Source: Fundidesulfovibrio magnetotacticus
GTDB lineage: Bacteria > Desulfobacterota > Desulfovibrionia > Desulfovibrionales > Desulfovibrionaceae
Length of the DNA stretch: 46,216 nt
Direction of reading: 5' to 3'
Assembly (NCBI RefSeq): GCF_013019105.1
Contig: NZ_BLTE01000024.1
Location: 1-46,216 of the forward strand
A program made the position numbers and the translations under genes. Below, in pieces: positions 31,057-40,662 of this stretch. Position 1 is the first letter of the stretch. Each line of letters begins with the position of its first letter. The notes under the pieces are model-generated. The model did no database searches and was not told the DNA's origin. It saw only the letters and a list, made by a program, of their open reading frames with translations.

Positions 31057-32802
31057 ATGGGACACTACCGCCGGATCATCCTCTTCAACATTCTCGCGCT
31101 TCTGGCGTGGTGCTGCTGTATTTACGTCCTCTACACCAAGGCCATCAAGGACGACGTGCGCTCCATGCGCTTCGCGGCCCTCACCGAGGCCCGCATCGCC
31201 TACGACAAGGACATCACCTACCGGCGCTGGGCCGCCAAACTGGGCGGCGTGTACGCCGAGATCAGCGAGTCGCTGCACCCCAACGAACACCTCGACGTGC
31301 CGGGCCGGGACATCACAACCCCGGACGGCAAGCGCCTCACGCTCGTCAATCCCGCCTACATGACCCGCATGGTCCACGAAATCGCCCAGGAGGCCGCCGG
31401 GCTCAAGGGGCATATCACCAGCCTCGACCCCATCCGAGCGGCCAATGCACCTACTGCCTGGGAGGCGCAGGCCCTGCGCTCTTTCCAGGAAGGCGTCCCG
31501 GAATTCATCGCTTTCGACGACGAGGACGGACGCCCCGTACTGCGCTTCATGCGCCCCATGATCACCGAAAAGCCCTGCCTGAAGTGCCACGCCCGCCAGG
31601 GCTACAAGGAAGGGGACATCCGGGGCGGCATCAGCGTCACGATGCCCCTCGACCAGTACGCCCCGGCCCTGGCCGACGCCGAGTCCGGCACGCGCACCCG
31701 CTACACGCTCATCCTGCTGTCCGGCGTGGTGCTCATCGCCTTCTCCACGGGCGTGCTCTGGCTCAACGAACGCCTGCGCGACAAAACAATGCGCATCGCC
31801 ATGGAATCCGACCGCCGCATCCGCGAAAGCGAAGAGCGCTACAGGATGTATGTCCAGCACGCGCCCCTGGCCATCTTCATCGCCGACGGCCAGGGCCGCC
31901 TCGTGGACGTGAACCCCATGACCTGCGAGGTCACCGGCCACTCGCGAGCCGAGCTGCTGCGCCTCACCCTGCTGGACCTCCTGCCGGGCAACGCCCGCCG
32001 GGTGGGGCGACTGCATATGGAGAACGTCGCCGCCAAAGGGGCCACCGTGGGCGTGCTGCCCTACCTCACCCGGGAGGGCGCGGTGCGCTGGTGGGAGGTT
32101 TCGGCCGTGAAGCTCTCGGACGACCGCGTCCTGGGCTTCGCCAACGACATCTCCGACCGCAAGCGCGCCGAGGACACCCTCTCGGCCTCCCTGCACGAGA
32201 AAGAGGTGCTCCTGCGCGAAATCCACCACCGCGTGAAGAACAACCTCCAGATCGTGTGCAGCCTGCTGAGCCTCCAGGGACAGGGCGTCGACAACCAGGA
32301 CGCCCTTCGCGTGCTGGGCGACTGCCAATGCCGCGTCATGTCCATGGCCCTCGTCCACGAGCAACTCTACCGCTCCGGAGACCTCTCCGGCATCAACGTG
32401 CGCCACTACGTGGAGACCCTCCTCTCCCGGCTGCTGGCCTCCTGCAGGACGGAGTCGACGATCACCCTCTCCGTGGACATCCCGCCCATGAACCTGAGCC
32501 TGGACCAGGCCATCCCCTTCGGCCTGGTGCTCAACGAACTGGTCACCAACTCACTGAAGCACGCCTTCACGGGTCGCGCGTCCGGCCACATCGAGGTGCG
32601 CGGCGTCCAGGAGGACGGCGAAATGGCCTTCACCATCCGCGACGACGGCCTCGGGCTCCCGCACGGCTTCAAGGTGGAGCTCGCCACTTCGTTGGGCCTG
32701 CAGATCGTGAGCACGCTGGTGGGGCAGTTGCGCGGCAACATGGAAATGCGCTCCAACGGAGGCACCGAGTTCGTCTTCCACATTCCCGGTCCGGCCGCCT
32801 GA
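31057..32802 (+). CDS. Membrane sensor histidine kinase with periplasmic haem-type DUF3365 domain and PAS
   Basis: A 581-residue sensor kinase. Helix 1 is about residues 7-27. The periplasmic part (28-215) is of the Tll0287/DUF3365 type and contains the c-type haem motif CLKCH (174-178). Helix 2 is about 216-236, a PAS domain about 256-370, then a HisKA_2-type domain with LREIHHRVKNNLQIVCSLLSLQ (His390 or 391) and an HATPase with NELVTNSLKHAF and DDGLGLP. The layout suggests sensing of redox state, NO or CO via haem. No response regulator adjoins it, so its partner is elsewhere. The ATG follows GAAGG. Confidence 0.9.
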   Translation: MGHYRRIILFNILALLAWCCCIYVLYTKAIKDDVRSMRFAALTEARIAYDKDITYRRWAAKLGGVYAEISESLHPNEHLDVPGRDITTPDGKRLTLVNPAYMTRMVHEIAQEAAGLKGHITSLDPIRAANAPTAWEAQALRSFQEGVPEFIAFDDEDGRPVLRFMRPMITEKPCLKCHARQGYKEGDIRGGISVTMPLDQYAPALADAESGTRTRYTLILLSGVVLIAFSTGVLWLNERLRDKTMRIAMESDRRIRESEERYRMYVQHAPLAIFIADGQGRLVDVNPMTCEVTGHSRAELLRLTLLDLLPGNARRVGRLHMENVAAKGATVGVLPYLTREGAVRWWEVSAVKLSDDRVLGFANDISDRKRAEDTLSASLHEKEVLLREIHHRVKNNLQIVCSLLSLQGQGVDNQDALRVLGDCQCRVMSMALVHEQLYRSGDLSGINVRHYVETLLSRLLASCRTESTITLSVDIPPMNLSLDQAIPFGLVLNELVTNSLKHAFTGRASGHIEVRGVQEDGEMAFTIRDDGLGLPHGFKVELATSLGLQIVSTLVGQLRGNMEMRSNGGTEFVFHIPGPAA

Positions 32803-32848
32803 CGCGCCCCAAGGGGCGACACGAGAACCCCATCCCGGAGAATCCCCC

Positions 32849-33334
32849 ATGCGCACCTTCCTCCCTGCTCTCATCCTGCTTCTGACGCTGACCCAGGCGA
32901 GCGCGACGAGCGCGGAACCCGGCAAGACAGCGGGACCTCCCCCGGCTTCCCTGGCCGTTTGGGAAGGCCGCTATCCCTTGGGCTATCGGGGCGAATACGG
33001 ATCGTTCTTCGAAGACAAGGCCGTGAAAGCCCTGGTGGCGAATTCGGTGGATGCCAGGTGGCTGCGCAAGGTGCTGGGCTGGACGGTGAACACGCCCTTT
33101 ACGCGCTCGGGCGACGTGCTCATGGCAACGCTGTGCAAACCGCACGACTGCGGAGACCACAACGCCGTGATCTTCTTCGACATGGACCGGGGCAGCCTCC
33201 AGATGTGCGTGAGCGAATTCGACGCCAGGCTCCAGACAGTGACGCACACCTGGGTGGGAGCGTCGCCGCGCCGCATCGAGGGCGGGGCCTGCGAGGACAC
33301 CATCGGCTGCTACCGCCGGTTCAGGGACAAGTAG
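32849..33334 (+). CDS. Ivy-type vertebrate lysozyme inhibitor
   Basis: A 161-residue exported protein with a signal peptide (about 1-22). The defining Ivy loop CKPHDC is at residues 96-101; its histidine inserts into the active site of C-type lysozymes. Flanking segments also fit: SGDVLMATLCKPHDCGDHNAVIFFD, a later conserved Cys120, and a second disulfide pair near 148 and 154. It acts in the periplasm, where Ivy proteins protect peptidoglycan from host lysozyme or control the cell's own lytic transglycosylases. It is 46 bases after the sensor kinase gene and may be cotranscribed. Finding it in an anaerobe of this type is unusual. Confidence 0.85.
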   Translation: MRTFLPALILLLTLTQASATSAEPGKTAGPPPASLAVWEGRYPLGYRGEYGSFFEDKAVKALVANSVDARWLRKVLGWTVNTPFTRSGDVLMATLCKPHDCGDHNAVIFFDMDRGSLQMCVSEFDARLQTVTHTWVGASPRRIEGGACEDTIGCYRRFRDK

Positions 33335-33567
33335 GAGAAGGCGGCCGTGCGGCCGCGGGAGCGCACAGGACGCGCCACGCCACGAATTGACGGACAGTGC
33401 GCCCCGGGGTATCGGGCTTAAAGGTCGACGGCGCTGACAGCAGAAAGGGCTCCGCTGCGGACCGGCCACGCTTGCCGGAAATGAGGGACCTGCCGCCCCT
33501 CCAGCGCCGTCACGACCTCCCTCGAACGGCAGGATGCCGACAGTTCAGCACGGCCTGAACAATGACT

Positions 33568-33650
33568 TGGTGCGAGAGGGGGGACTCGAACCCCCACGGT
33601 TGCCCGCCAGATCCTAAATCTGGTGCGTCTACCAATTCCGCCACTCTCGC
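33568..33650 (-). tRNA. tRNA-Leu (anticodon TAG)
   Basis: An 83-base class II tRNA with encoded CCA. The acceptor is GCGAGAG/CTCTCGC, the anticodon stem CCAGA/TCTGG around TTTAGGA, with a long variable arm and T arm GGGGG TTCGAGT CCCCC. The TAG anticodon reads CUN leucine codons. It begins 16 bases after the thiD stop on the same strand, so it may be processed from the upstream transcript. Confidence 0.97.
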
Positions 33651-33666
33651 ATCGGGGCGAAACGCC

Positions 33667-34476
33667 CTAGCACGACTCGCCGAAATCCGCCAGATGGTCG
33701 GGGGGCGAAGCGCCGCGCCCCACGGCGAAGCCTGCGACAAGGGCGCGGTTCAGAAATGTCTGGGCCCCGCGCACGGCGTCGCGCAAGGCCTCTCCCCTCG
33801 CCAGCCGTGCGGCGATGGCCGCCGACAGGGCGCAGCCCGTGCCGTGGGTGTGCGGGGTGTCCACCTGGGGTACGGGAAGCGGCTCGGGTTCCTGCCCGGG
33901 CAGGGCCAGCCAGTCGATAAGCTCGCCGTCCCGGGCCTCCATGTGCCCGCCCTTGAGCAGCACCGCCCGGGGACCGAACGACAGGAGCTTTTCGAGCACC
34001 GCCAAGAGGCTCTCGCGGTCCGTGACCGCCATGCCGGTCAGAGCCTCGGCCTCGGGGCGGTTGGGCGTGGCCAGGTCGGCCAGGGGCAGCATCCGGCGGC
34101 GCAGGGCGTCCAGGGCGTCGCCCTTGAGCAGGGCGTGACCGCTCTGGGAAATGCACACCGGGTCCACCACCAGGGGAAAACGCTTGCGTTCGAGCCCCGC
34201 CGCCACGGCCTCCACGATGGCCGCCGAAAAGAGCATGCCCGTCTTGGCCGCGGCCACGGGGATGTCCTCCAGGACGGTGCGCAGCTGGAGCGCCACGAAG
34301 CCCGGTTCCGGAGCGTGGATGCCCGTAACCCCCCGGGTGTTCTGGGCGGTGAGCGCCGTCACGACGCTGGCGCCGTAGCAGCGGTGGGCCATGAAGGTCT
34401 TCAGGTCGGCCTGGATGCCCGCCCCTCCGCCGGAATCGGACCCGGCAATGGTCAGCACGCAGGGGCGCGCGCTCAT
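33667..34476 (-). CDS. thiD: Hydroxymethylpyrimidine/phosphomethylpyrimidine kinase
   Basis: A 269-residue ribokinase-fold enzyme with ThiD signatures: [22 protein letters not shown] at the N-terminus, [15 protein letters not shown], and the C-terminal anion-hole motif [16 protein letters not shown]. It phosphorylates HMP and HMP-P for thiamine synthesis. The family usually reads VMVAKSG; here the segment is [12 protein letters not shown], within normal variation. The start overlaps the upstream flippase-like gene (ATGA). No other thi gene is present here. Confidence 0.95.
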   Translation of the reverse strand: MSARPCVLTIAGSDSGGGAGIQADLKTFMAHRCYGASVVTALTAQNTRGVTGIHAPEPGFVALQLRTVLEDIPVAAAKTGMLFSAAIVEAVAAGLERKRFPLVVDPVCISQSGHALLKGDALDALRRRMLPLADLATPNRPEAEALTGMAVTDRESLLAVLEKLLSFGPRAVLLKGGHMEARDGELIDWLALPGQEPEPLPVPQVDTPHTHGTGCALSAAIAARLARGEALRDAVRGAQTFLNRALVAGFAVGRGASPPDHLADFGESC

Positions 34477-35432
34477 GCGTCCAGCCCCTCCCCGCTGCGC
34501 CGCAGGTTGCGCAGCGAGAGACCGCTCTTGGCCAGCACCATCAGCCCGGTCACCGTGGTGGGGATGTACTGCATCATGTGGATCACAAGCCCGATGGCCA
34601 GGGCCAGCTCCTTGTCCACTTTGAAAAGCCCAAGCCCGAAGATCACGGCCGCCTCGAACACCCCCACGGAGCCGGGCGAGGAAGGCATGGCCATGCCCAG
34701 GGCCGAGAGGATGAACACGGCCAGGATCTGGCCCATGGTCAGCTGGAGCCCGGCCACCCAGGAGATGACCATGAAGGTGGGGATGGCGTAGAGCGCCCAG
34801 ACCAGGGCCGTATAGAAGCCCAGGCCGATCAGGTAGCGCAGGGTCACCCCGTGCACCAGCTGGAGCTTCACCTCGTAGATGAACTCCCGCAGCCTGGCCA
34901 CGGGCACCAGGGCGATGATCTTCTCGGCCTTCTCCGGCCACTTGCGCACGAAGAACAGGCAGGCCCAGATGGAGCCCACTCCCACGGCCAGGGGGAAGAA
35001 GGCCATCTTGAGCTTGAAGTGGAAAGCCACCACAAGGCCCATGGCCAGGATGGCGTTCAGGTCGAAAAAGCGCTCCCAGAAGACCATGCTGATGGACTGG
35101 CTGAGCGAATAGCCGCACTCCTTGCGCAGGTAGAAGGCCTTGGCCAGCTCGCCCAGTTTGGCGGGCACCACGTTGTTCACGGCCATGGAGAGCACGAAGG
35201 CCTTGAGCCCCACCCAGTTGCCGCAGGTGTAGCCCGAAAGGAAGTGCATGCGCAGGGCCATGGCCCCCCACCCCAGGAAGGAAAACAACGTGGAGACCAC
35301 GAGGGCCGTGGCGTCGAAACGGGCGAAGGCCCCCCCCAGTTCCCGGAAATTGACGCCCCAGAAGGCGTAGACCAGACAGGCTCCGACCAGGCCCACGCGC
35401 AGGGCCAGGCTGACGGTTTTCTTCACGAGCAT
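34473..35432 (-). CDS. Lysylphosphatidylglycerol synthase transmembrane-domain (UPF0104) family protein
   Basis: A 319-residue integral membrane protein with about eight helices. Family marks: [21 protein letters not shown] and [21 protein letters not shown]. This domain is the flippase-like part of MprF; stand-alone members are of unknown function and possibly translocate lipids. No aminoacyl-transferase domain is fused. It starts 21 bases after recD2 and overlaps thiD by 4 bases, so it belongs to the dnaX-recR transcript. Confidence 0.87.
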   Translation of the reverse strand: MLVKKTVSLALRVGLVGACLVYAFWGVNFRELGGAFARFDATALVVSTLFSFLGWGAMALRMHFLSGYTCGNWVGLKAFVLSMAVNNVVPAKLGELAKAFYLRKECGYSLSQSISMVFWERFFDLNAILAMGLVVAFHFKLKMAFFPLAVGVGSIWACLFFVRKWPEKAEKIIALVPVARLREFIYEVKLQLVHGVTLRYLIGLGFYTALVWALYAIPTFMVISWVAGLQLTMGQILAVFILSALGMAMPSSPGSVGVFEAAVIFGLGLFKVDKELALAIGLVIHMMQYIPTTVTGLMVLAKSGLSLRNLRRSGEGLDA

Positions 35433-35453
35433 GTGCGTGTTTTTTGGTCCAGG

Positions 35454-37628
35454 CTAGCGGTTGAAGCTCTCTTGGAGCCGGTAGCGCAGGTGTGTATGAC
35501 GCTTGGAGGCGCCCACCGCGCCCAGGCCTATGGAAAGGGCCTTCTTCGCGCCCAGAATCACGGCCAGTTTCCGGGCGCGGGTCAGGGCGGTGTAGATGAG
35601 GTTTCGCTTGAGCATCACGAAATGTTGCGTGACCACGGGCATCACCACGGCGGGGTATTCGCTGCCCTGGGACTTGTGCACGCTCACGGCGTAGGCCAGG
35701 GCCAGTTCGTCCAGTTCGGAAGACTCGAAGGGCACGATGCGGCCGTCGAAATCCACCGTGAGCGACTGTTCACGGGGATCGGCCTCCACGACCCACCCCA
35801 GGTCGCCGTTGAAGATGTCCTTTTCATAGTTGTTGCGCATCTGCAAGACCCTGTCGCCCACGCGGAAGCGCGACTTCCCCCGGACCACCTCCCGGCCGCG
35901 GGGGTTGAGCCGGGCCTGGAGCAGCTCGTTGAGGGCCTGGGCTCCCACCTCGCCCTTGTGCATGGGCGAGAGCACCTGGATGTCGCGCAGCGGGTCGAAG
36001 CCGTAGGTGCGCGGGATGCGCGTGGACACCAGGTCGATGATGCGCGCCTGCACGTCCAGGGGGTCGTCGCACTCCACCCAGAAGAAATCCGCGTCCGGGG
36101 GCGGCTTGGGCGACTGCACCGGCAGCTTGCCCTCGTTCACCCTGTGGGCGTTGACCACGATCATCGATTCCAGGGCTTGCCGGTAGATGTGCGTCAGGCG
36201 CGCCTGCTCCATGGTTTCGGAGTCGAGCAGATCGCCCAGAACGTTACCGGGGCCCACGGAGGGCAGCTGGTTCACGTCGCCCACCAGCACCAGACGCGCC
36301 GTGAGGGGCAGGGCGCGCAGGAGGTTCAGGAAGAGGCTCACGTCGAGCATGCTGGCCTCGTCCACCACCACCACGTCGGCCTTGAGCTTCTTCTCCTCGT
36401 TGTGGGAGAATCTGCCCCCGGGTTCCGAGCCCAGGAGCCGATGCAGGGTGGAGGCCGGAAAGCCCGTGGCCTCGCTCATGCGCTTGGCGGCGCGTCCCGT
36501 GGGGGCGCAGAGCTTCACCTTGAGGCCCAGACGGTCCAGCACGCGCACCACCGCGCGGGTGATGGTGGTCTTGCCCGTGCCCGGACCGCCGGTGATGATG
36601 AAGGTCTTGCCCGAACAGGCCTGGGAGACCGCCAGATGCTGTTCGCTGGAGAGTGTGATGCCCGATTCGGCCTCCACGGCGGGCAGGGTCTTGGCCACCT
36701 TCTCCGAGAGGGAGGCCGCCGGGTGGCTGGCGATGGCGTGGAGGCGCTCGGCGATTTCTCGCTCCCAGTTGTAGAAATGGGTGAGGTAGACGGCCTCCTC
36801 GATGCCCTGCTGGGGCAGATTCACCACGCGCACGCGCTTCTGCACGGCCAGGTTTTCCAGGGCCTCGTCCAGCAGGTGCGCGCCCACGCCGCCCAGCAGG
36901 GCGTCCACGCGTTCCAGGAGCTTGTCGCGGGGCGCGAAGAGGTGGCCCGAGTCGGAGAGGTTGAACAGGCCGTAGACGATGGCCGCCTCCAGGCGCTGGG
37001 GGCAGTCGTGTGCGAAGCCCAATTTGAGGGCCATGGCGTCGGCGGTCTTGAAGCCGATGCCCTGGATCTCGTGGGCCAGCCCGTAGGGGTTCTCCTTGAG
37101 CTTGTGCACCGCGCCCGCGCCGTGGTGCTTGAAGATGCGCTGGGCGAAGGTGGTGGGCACGTCGTGGGTCTGGAGGAAGAGCATGAGCCCGCGCACCTCG
37201 CGCTGCTCGTTCCAGCTGTTGGTGATCTTCTCCAGCACGCGGGGCGTGACGCCCTTCACCTTCAGGAGCTTTTCGGGCGTCTCGTCCAGCACCTCCAGCA
37301 CCTTGTCGCCGAAGGCCTCCAGGAGCTTGCCCGCCAGCACCGGCCCCACGCCCTTGATCTGTTTGGACTCCAGGTAGCGCTTGATGCCCGTGAGCGAGGC
37401 CGGCATCTGCTGTTCGAAGCGCTCCACCGCGAACTGGCGTCCGTATTGCGGGTGGGTGGTCCACTCGCCCGCGAGCTTGAGCGTCTCGCCCGGGGTCACC
37501 TGGCCCATCACGCCCACGATGCTCACCGTGCCGGGCTCGCCGGGCACGCGCACCTTGGCCACCAGCCAGCCGGTGGAGTCGTTGAAGAAGGTGACGGTGT
37601 GCACCTCGCAGGTGATTTCGCTGGGCAT
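35454..37628 (-). CDS. recD2: RecD2-type ATP-dependent DNA helicase (SF1B)
   Basis: A 724-residue RecD2. The N-terminal OB and helix-hairpin-helix part (about 1-320) includes IKGVGPVLAGKLLEAFGD and GIGFKTADAMALKLGF, which separate it from RecBCD's RecD. The motor follows: Walker A GGPGTGKTT (347-355), CAPTGRAAKRM, DEAS (423-426), GDVNQLPSVG, and the C-terminal SVHKSQGSEYPAVV and YTALTRARK. It is a 5'-3' helicase active in repair or replication outside RecBCD. It starts 5 bases after recR, which makes a recombination-repair link likely. Confidence 0.95.
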   Translation of the reverse strand: MPSEITCEVHTVTFFNDSTGWLVAKVRVPGEPGTVSIVGVMGQVTPGETLKLAGEWTTHPQYGRQFAVERFEQQMPASLTGIKRYLESKQIKGVGPVLAGKLLEAFGDKVLEVLDETPEKLLKVKGVTPRVLEKITNSWNEQREVRGLMLFLQTHDVPTTFAQRIFKHHGAGAVHKLKENPYGLAHEIQGIGFKTADAMALKLGFAHDCPQRLEAAIVYGLFNLSDSGHLFAPRDKLLERVDALLGGVGAHLLDEALENLAVQKRVRVVNLPQQGIEEAVYLTHFYNWEREIAERLHAIASHPAASLSEKVAKTLPAVEAESGITLSSEQHLAVSQACSGKTFIITGGPGTGKTTITRAVVRVLDRLGLKVKLCAPTGRAAKRMSEATGFPASTLHRLLGSEPGGRFSHNEEKKLKADVVVVDEASMLDVSLFLNLLRALPLTARLVLVGDVNQLPSVGPGNVLGDLLDSETMEQARLTHIYRQALESMIVVNAHRVNEGKLPVQSPKPPPDADFFWVECDDPLDVQARIIDLVSTRIPRTYGFDPLRDIQVLSPMHKGEVGAQALNELLQARLNPRGREVVRGKSRFRVGDRVLQMRNNYEKDIFNGDLGWVVEADPREQSLTVDFDGRIVPFESSELDELALAYAVSVHKSQGSEYPAVVMPVVTQHFVMLKRNLIYTALTRARKLAVILGAKKALSIGLGAVGASKRHTHLRYRLQESFNR

Positions 37629-37633
37629 GGGTC

Positions 37634-38239
37634 CTAGACGTTCTGGCGGTGGATCATGGACTGTTTGAGCGTCTCGCGGTCCACGTACTTGACCTCCGCG
37701 CCCAGGGGGATGCCCTGGGCCAGGCGGGTCAGGCGCACGCCCGGGTGGGAGCGCTCCACGAGGTTTTTCACGAAACTCGCCGTGGCCTCGGCCTCCAGGG
37801 TGGAGCCCAGGGCCAGGATTACCTCCTGTACCGCGCCTTCGGAAAGGCGGGCCTGGAAGCGGTCGAACTCCAGGCTGCCGGGGTCCACGCCGTCCAGGGG
37901 CGAGAGCAACCCGCCCAGGATGAGGTAGCGGCCCTTGTAGAGGCCGGTCTCCTCCAGGGAGAGCAGCGAGTCCCACTCGCTCACCAGGCAGAGCTGCTCG
38001 GCGTGGCGGGCGGGGTCGGCGCAGATGGGGCACGGGTCGGACTCGGCCAGCCCGGCGCAACCGGAGCACAAAAAGAGGTTCTCGCGCAGGTCGTGGATGG
38101 CGCGGCCGAGGCCCTGGGTGCGGGCCTTGGGCCACTTGAGCAGCGTGAGCGCCGCGCGCAGCGCGGACTTGGGGCCTAGCCCCGGTAGCGAGGAGAGCTC
38201 GGCCACCAGGTCGGCCAACGGCTTGGGCAGTGCTTTCAT
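37634..38239 (-). CDS. recR: Recombination mediator RecR
   Basis: A 201-residue RecR with the N-terminal helix-hairpin-helix (LSSLPGLGPKSALRAAL), the zinc finger (Cys58, Cys61, Cys70, Cys73 in CSGC...CPIC), and the Toprim domain (LCLVSEWDSLLSLEETGLYKGRYLILGGLLSPLDGV). It loads RecA at gaps with RecO and RecF. The Toprim segment has SEWDSL where E. coli has a similar acidic loop. The ribosome site is weak. It lies 227 bases after ybaB, a large gap in an otherwise tight operon. Confidence 0.97.
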   Translation of the reverse strand: MKALPKPLADLVAELSSLPGLGPKSALRAALTLLKWPKARTQGLGRAIHDLRENLFLCSGCAGLAESDPCPICADPARHAEQLCLVSEWDSLLSLEETGLYKGRYLILGGLLSPLDGVDPGSLEFDRFQARLSEGAVQEVILALGSTLEAEATASFVKNLVERSHPGVRLTRLAQGIPLGAEVKYVDRETLKQSMIHRQNV

Positions 38240-38466
38240 GAATGTCCGGTTCGGGTTGTCGGGCGCCTCCGCGCCCGCGTGGCGGGCCGCCGGGGAACTT
38301 GCGCCCCCACCGGCCCGTCGGCTTCATGGACCGGCCGTCAGGGCCGCCCTCGGGCGTGGGCCGGAGGCCTTGTCCGCGCACTCCATCACGGCGCGGACAA
38401 GACGACGCCGGGAAACAAGCGGACCGCGGCGCGCTTCGAACGTCCCGGCATCTCCCCCGCGAGACG

Positions 38467-38778
38467 CTAGAAAAGCCCCGGGATCTTCAGGCCGCCGGTG
38501 AGGCCCGCCATCTCGGACTGCTGGAGGTCGCGCGCCTTTTTGAGGGCGTCGTTGACCGCGGCCAGCACCAGGTCCTGGAGCATGTCCACGTCCGCGGGGT
38601 CCACCACGGACTTGTCGATGGCGATGGACACGATGTCCTGCGCGCCGGTGGCCACCACGGTGACCATGCCGCCACCGGCGGTGGCCTCCACGGTGCGCTT
38701 CTTCATGTCTTCCTGGATCTCCTGCATCTTGCGCTGCATCATCTGAGCCTGACGCAGCATGTCACCCATGCCTTTCAT
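38467..38778 (-). CDS. ybaB: Nucleoid-associated protein YbaB/EbfC family
   Basis: A 103-residue YbaB. The helical N-terminus MGDMLRQAQMMQRKMQEIQEDMKK, the strand VTVVATGAQDIVSIAID and the PADVDMLQDLVLAAVNDALKKA helix are typical. It is a dimeric DNA-binding protein usually encoded between dnaX and recR, as here. A second in-frame ATG four codons later is possible; ATG 38778 is preferred for its GGAGG-like upstream site. Confidence 0.97.
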   Translation of the reverse strand: MKGMGDMLRQAQMMQRKMQEIQEDMKKRTVEATAGGGMVTVVATGAQDIVSIAIDKSVVDPADVDMLQDLVLAAVNDALKKARDLQQSEMAGLTGGLKIPGLF

Positions 38779-38805
38779 GGTTTCCTCCGGTGGTGGTTTC
38801 GGGCG

Positions 38806-40617
38806 TTACGCCTTGGAGCGCACGTCGATGATGTACGCTCCCATGGTTTCGCGCGCCTCCTGGAACAGGGCGGAGTTCTCGGCCCTGGTCCTGAGTTCTT
38901 TCTGGGAAAGCTGCGCCCTGGGCGCGGCGGCCCCGAAGCGGATGCGCACGGGCCGGGCGAAGTAGGCGTCCGCCAGGGCCTGGAGCGCGGCCAGGTTCTG
39001 GCGGTTGTCCTTGAACTGGCGCAGCTGGAAATCGTTGCCCTCCACGTGGAGCCCGCCGTCCTCGTAGATCCCCGAAAGCTGGGAGACGGCCACCTTGAGG
39101 GGCGCGTTCTCGCGCAGCTCGTGCCGGGCGTGGGCCACGAACCCTTTCCACGTGGCCGGACCGAGGGGCTTGGCCGTGACGGCCGGGATCTCCCGGGGCT
39201 GCTCGAAGTCTTCGGCGTCGGGCTCCGCGTCGGGGTCCTCCGGGTCGGCCGGGGCATGGACCGCCGCCGGGGACGCCGGGGCCGAAGGCCTGGGCGGAAC
39301 CGCCCCCTGGGCCTGGCCGGGCGCGCCGTAGGGGCCTGGGCGCGGAGCGGCCTGGGCGTCCGGCCGCGTCGGAGGGATGTAGCGTCCGCCCTGGGGCTGC
39401 GCGCCGAAGGGCGGCTGGACTCCGTGGGGGGCCGGTCGCGACGGCGCGGGCCGGGGCGCGGCGTTCTGTCCGCCCGGACCCTGGGCTGGCGCGGATCGCG
39501 CCTCCAGGGCCTCCAGGGAGAGGAGCCTTGGCACGTAGGCCAGGTTGAGCAACAGAAGCTCCAGCGACATGGCCGGCTCCAGGCTGGTCATCACGCGGCG
39601 CTGGCCTTCCAGGGTCATCTGCCAGCAGGCGTGGATGTGCCGGGCGTCGAAGAGCTGGGCCCAGGCGAGCCATTGCCTGCCCTCCTCCTCGGTGAGCTCC
39701 AGGGTGGAAAGCGCCTTTTCGCCCGCCTGGTTCAGAAGGAACATGTCGCGCCAGCAGGCGGCCAGTTCGCGCAGGAAGAAGCCGATGTCCAGGCCCCGGT
39801 CCAGCACGGAGCGCAGCACGCTGCTCACCTCCAGGCAGTCCTGGTCCTTGAAGGCCTGCATGAGGGCCAGGAAGACGTCCTGACCGGCCAGACCCAGCAC
39901 GTCGCGCACGTCCTGCTCGCGCAGGGTCTCTCGGCCCATGGCCAGCACCTGGGCCAGGAGCGACATGGAGTCGCGCACGCTTCCCGCGCCGCGCCGGGCG
40001 ATGAGGCTCACGGCCGGGGGCTCGAAGGCGATCCCCTCGCGGTCGAGCAGCGCGCCCAGGTGCGCCTCCAGCTCGGGCTGGAGCAGCCGCTTGAACACGT
40101 AGTGCTGGCAGCGGCTGACGATGGTGGGCAGGATCTTGTGGGGCTCGGTGGTGGCCAGGATGAACGTGACGCGCCCGGGCGGCTCCTCCAGGGTCTTGAG
40201 CAGGGCGTTGAAGGCCGCCTTGGAGAGCATGTGGGCTTCGTCGATGATGAAGACCTTGTAGCGGCTCTGCAGGGGCGCGTAGCCGATGTCTTCCTTGAGG
40301 CGGCGGGCCTCCTCCACGTTGCCGTGGGTGGCGGCGTCGATCTCCACCACGTCGGGCGAGACGCCCGCGGTGATCTGGCGGCACTGGGCGCACTCGTTGC
40401 AGGGCTCCGGCGTGGGGGCCTTGAGGCAGTTGAGGGCCTTGGCCAGGACGCGGGCAAGGGTGGTCTTGCCCACGCCGCGCGTGCCGGAAAAGAGGTAGGC
40501 GGCCGCGACCTTGTCCTCTGCCGAGGCGCGCGAGAGGATGGTCTTGACGGCTTCCTGCCCTGCAACCTCGCTGAAGCGCTGGGGCCGGTATTTGGCGGTA
40601 AGGCTCTGGCTGGACAT
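38806..40617 (-). CDS. dnaX: DNA polymerase III gamma/tau subunit
   Basis: A 603-residue clamp-loader ATPase. Walker A is GTRGVGKTT (45-53), zinc cysteines Cys64, Cys73, Cys76, Cys79, the DEAH box 126-129, and sensor 1 FILATTEPHKILPTI. The region about 370-470 is Pro/Ala-rich, as in tau linkers, followed by a C-terminal domain (about 490-603) of the polymerase- or helicase-binding type. No A-rich slippery sequence for a gamma frameshift was seen. It follows ilvE by 45 bases. Confidence 0.97.
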   Translation of the reverse strand: MSSQSLTAKYRPQRFSEVAGQEAVKTILSRASAEDKVAAAYLFSGTRGVGKTTLARVLAKALNCLKAPTPEPCNECAQCRQITAGVSPDVVEIDAATHGNVEEARRLKEDIGYAPLQSRYKVFIIDEAHMLSKAAFNALLKTLEEPPGRVTFILATTEPHKILPTIVSRCQHYVFKRLLQPELEAHLGALLDREGIAFEPPAVSLIARRGAGSVRDSMSLLAQVLAMGRETLREQDVRDVLGLAGQDVFLALMQAFKDQDCLEVSSVLRSVLDRGLDIGFFLRELAACWRDMFLLNQAGEKALSTLELTEEEGRQWLAWAQLFDARHIHACWQMTLEGQRRVMTSLEPAMSLELLLLNLAYVPRLLSLEALEARSAPAQGPGGQNAAPRPAPSRPAPHGVQPPFGAQPQGGRYIPPTRPDAQAAPRPGPYGAPGQAQGAVPPRPSAPASPAAVHAPADPEDPDAEPDAEDFEQPREIPAVTAKPLGPATWKGFVAHARHELRENAPLKVAVSQLSGIYEDGGLHVEGNDFQLRQFKDNRQNLAALQALADAYFARPVRIRFGAAAPRAQLSQKELRTRAENSALFQEARETMGAYIIDVRSKA

Positions 40618-40662
40618 GGTGGATGCCGGGGAAGGGGCGGCCCTCCCCCGGCGATGGATCTT

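Noticed and set aside
33335-33567. A small gene or RNA in the gap before tRNA-Leu
   Set aside because: Only short GC palindromes (for example 33341-33356) and no start with a ribosome site were visible.
33568-33650. tRNA-Leu as an integration site
   Set aside because: No integrase or repeated 3' tRNA segment was found nearby.
38806-40617. A programmed frameshift site producing a gamma form of DnaX
   Set aside because: No A-run slippery heptamer was found in the coding strand; a single tau-like product is assumed.
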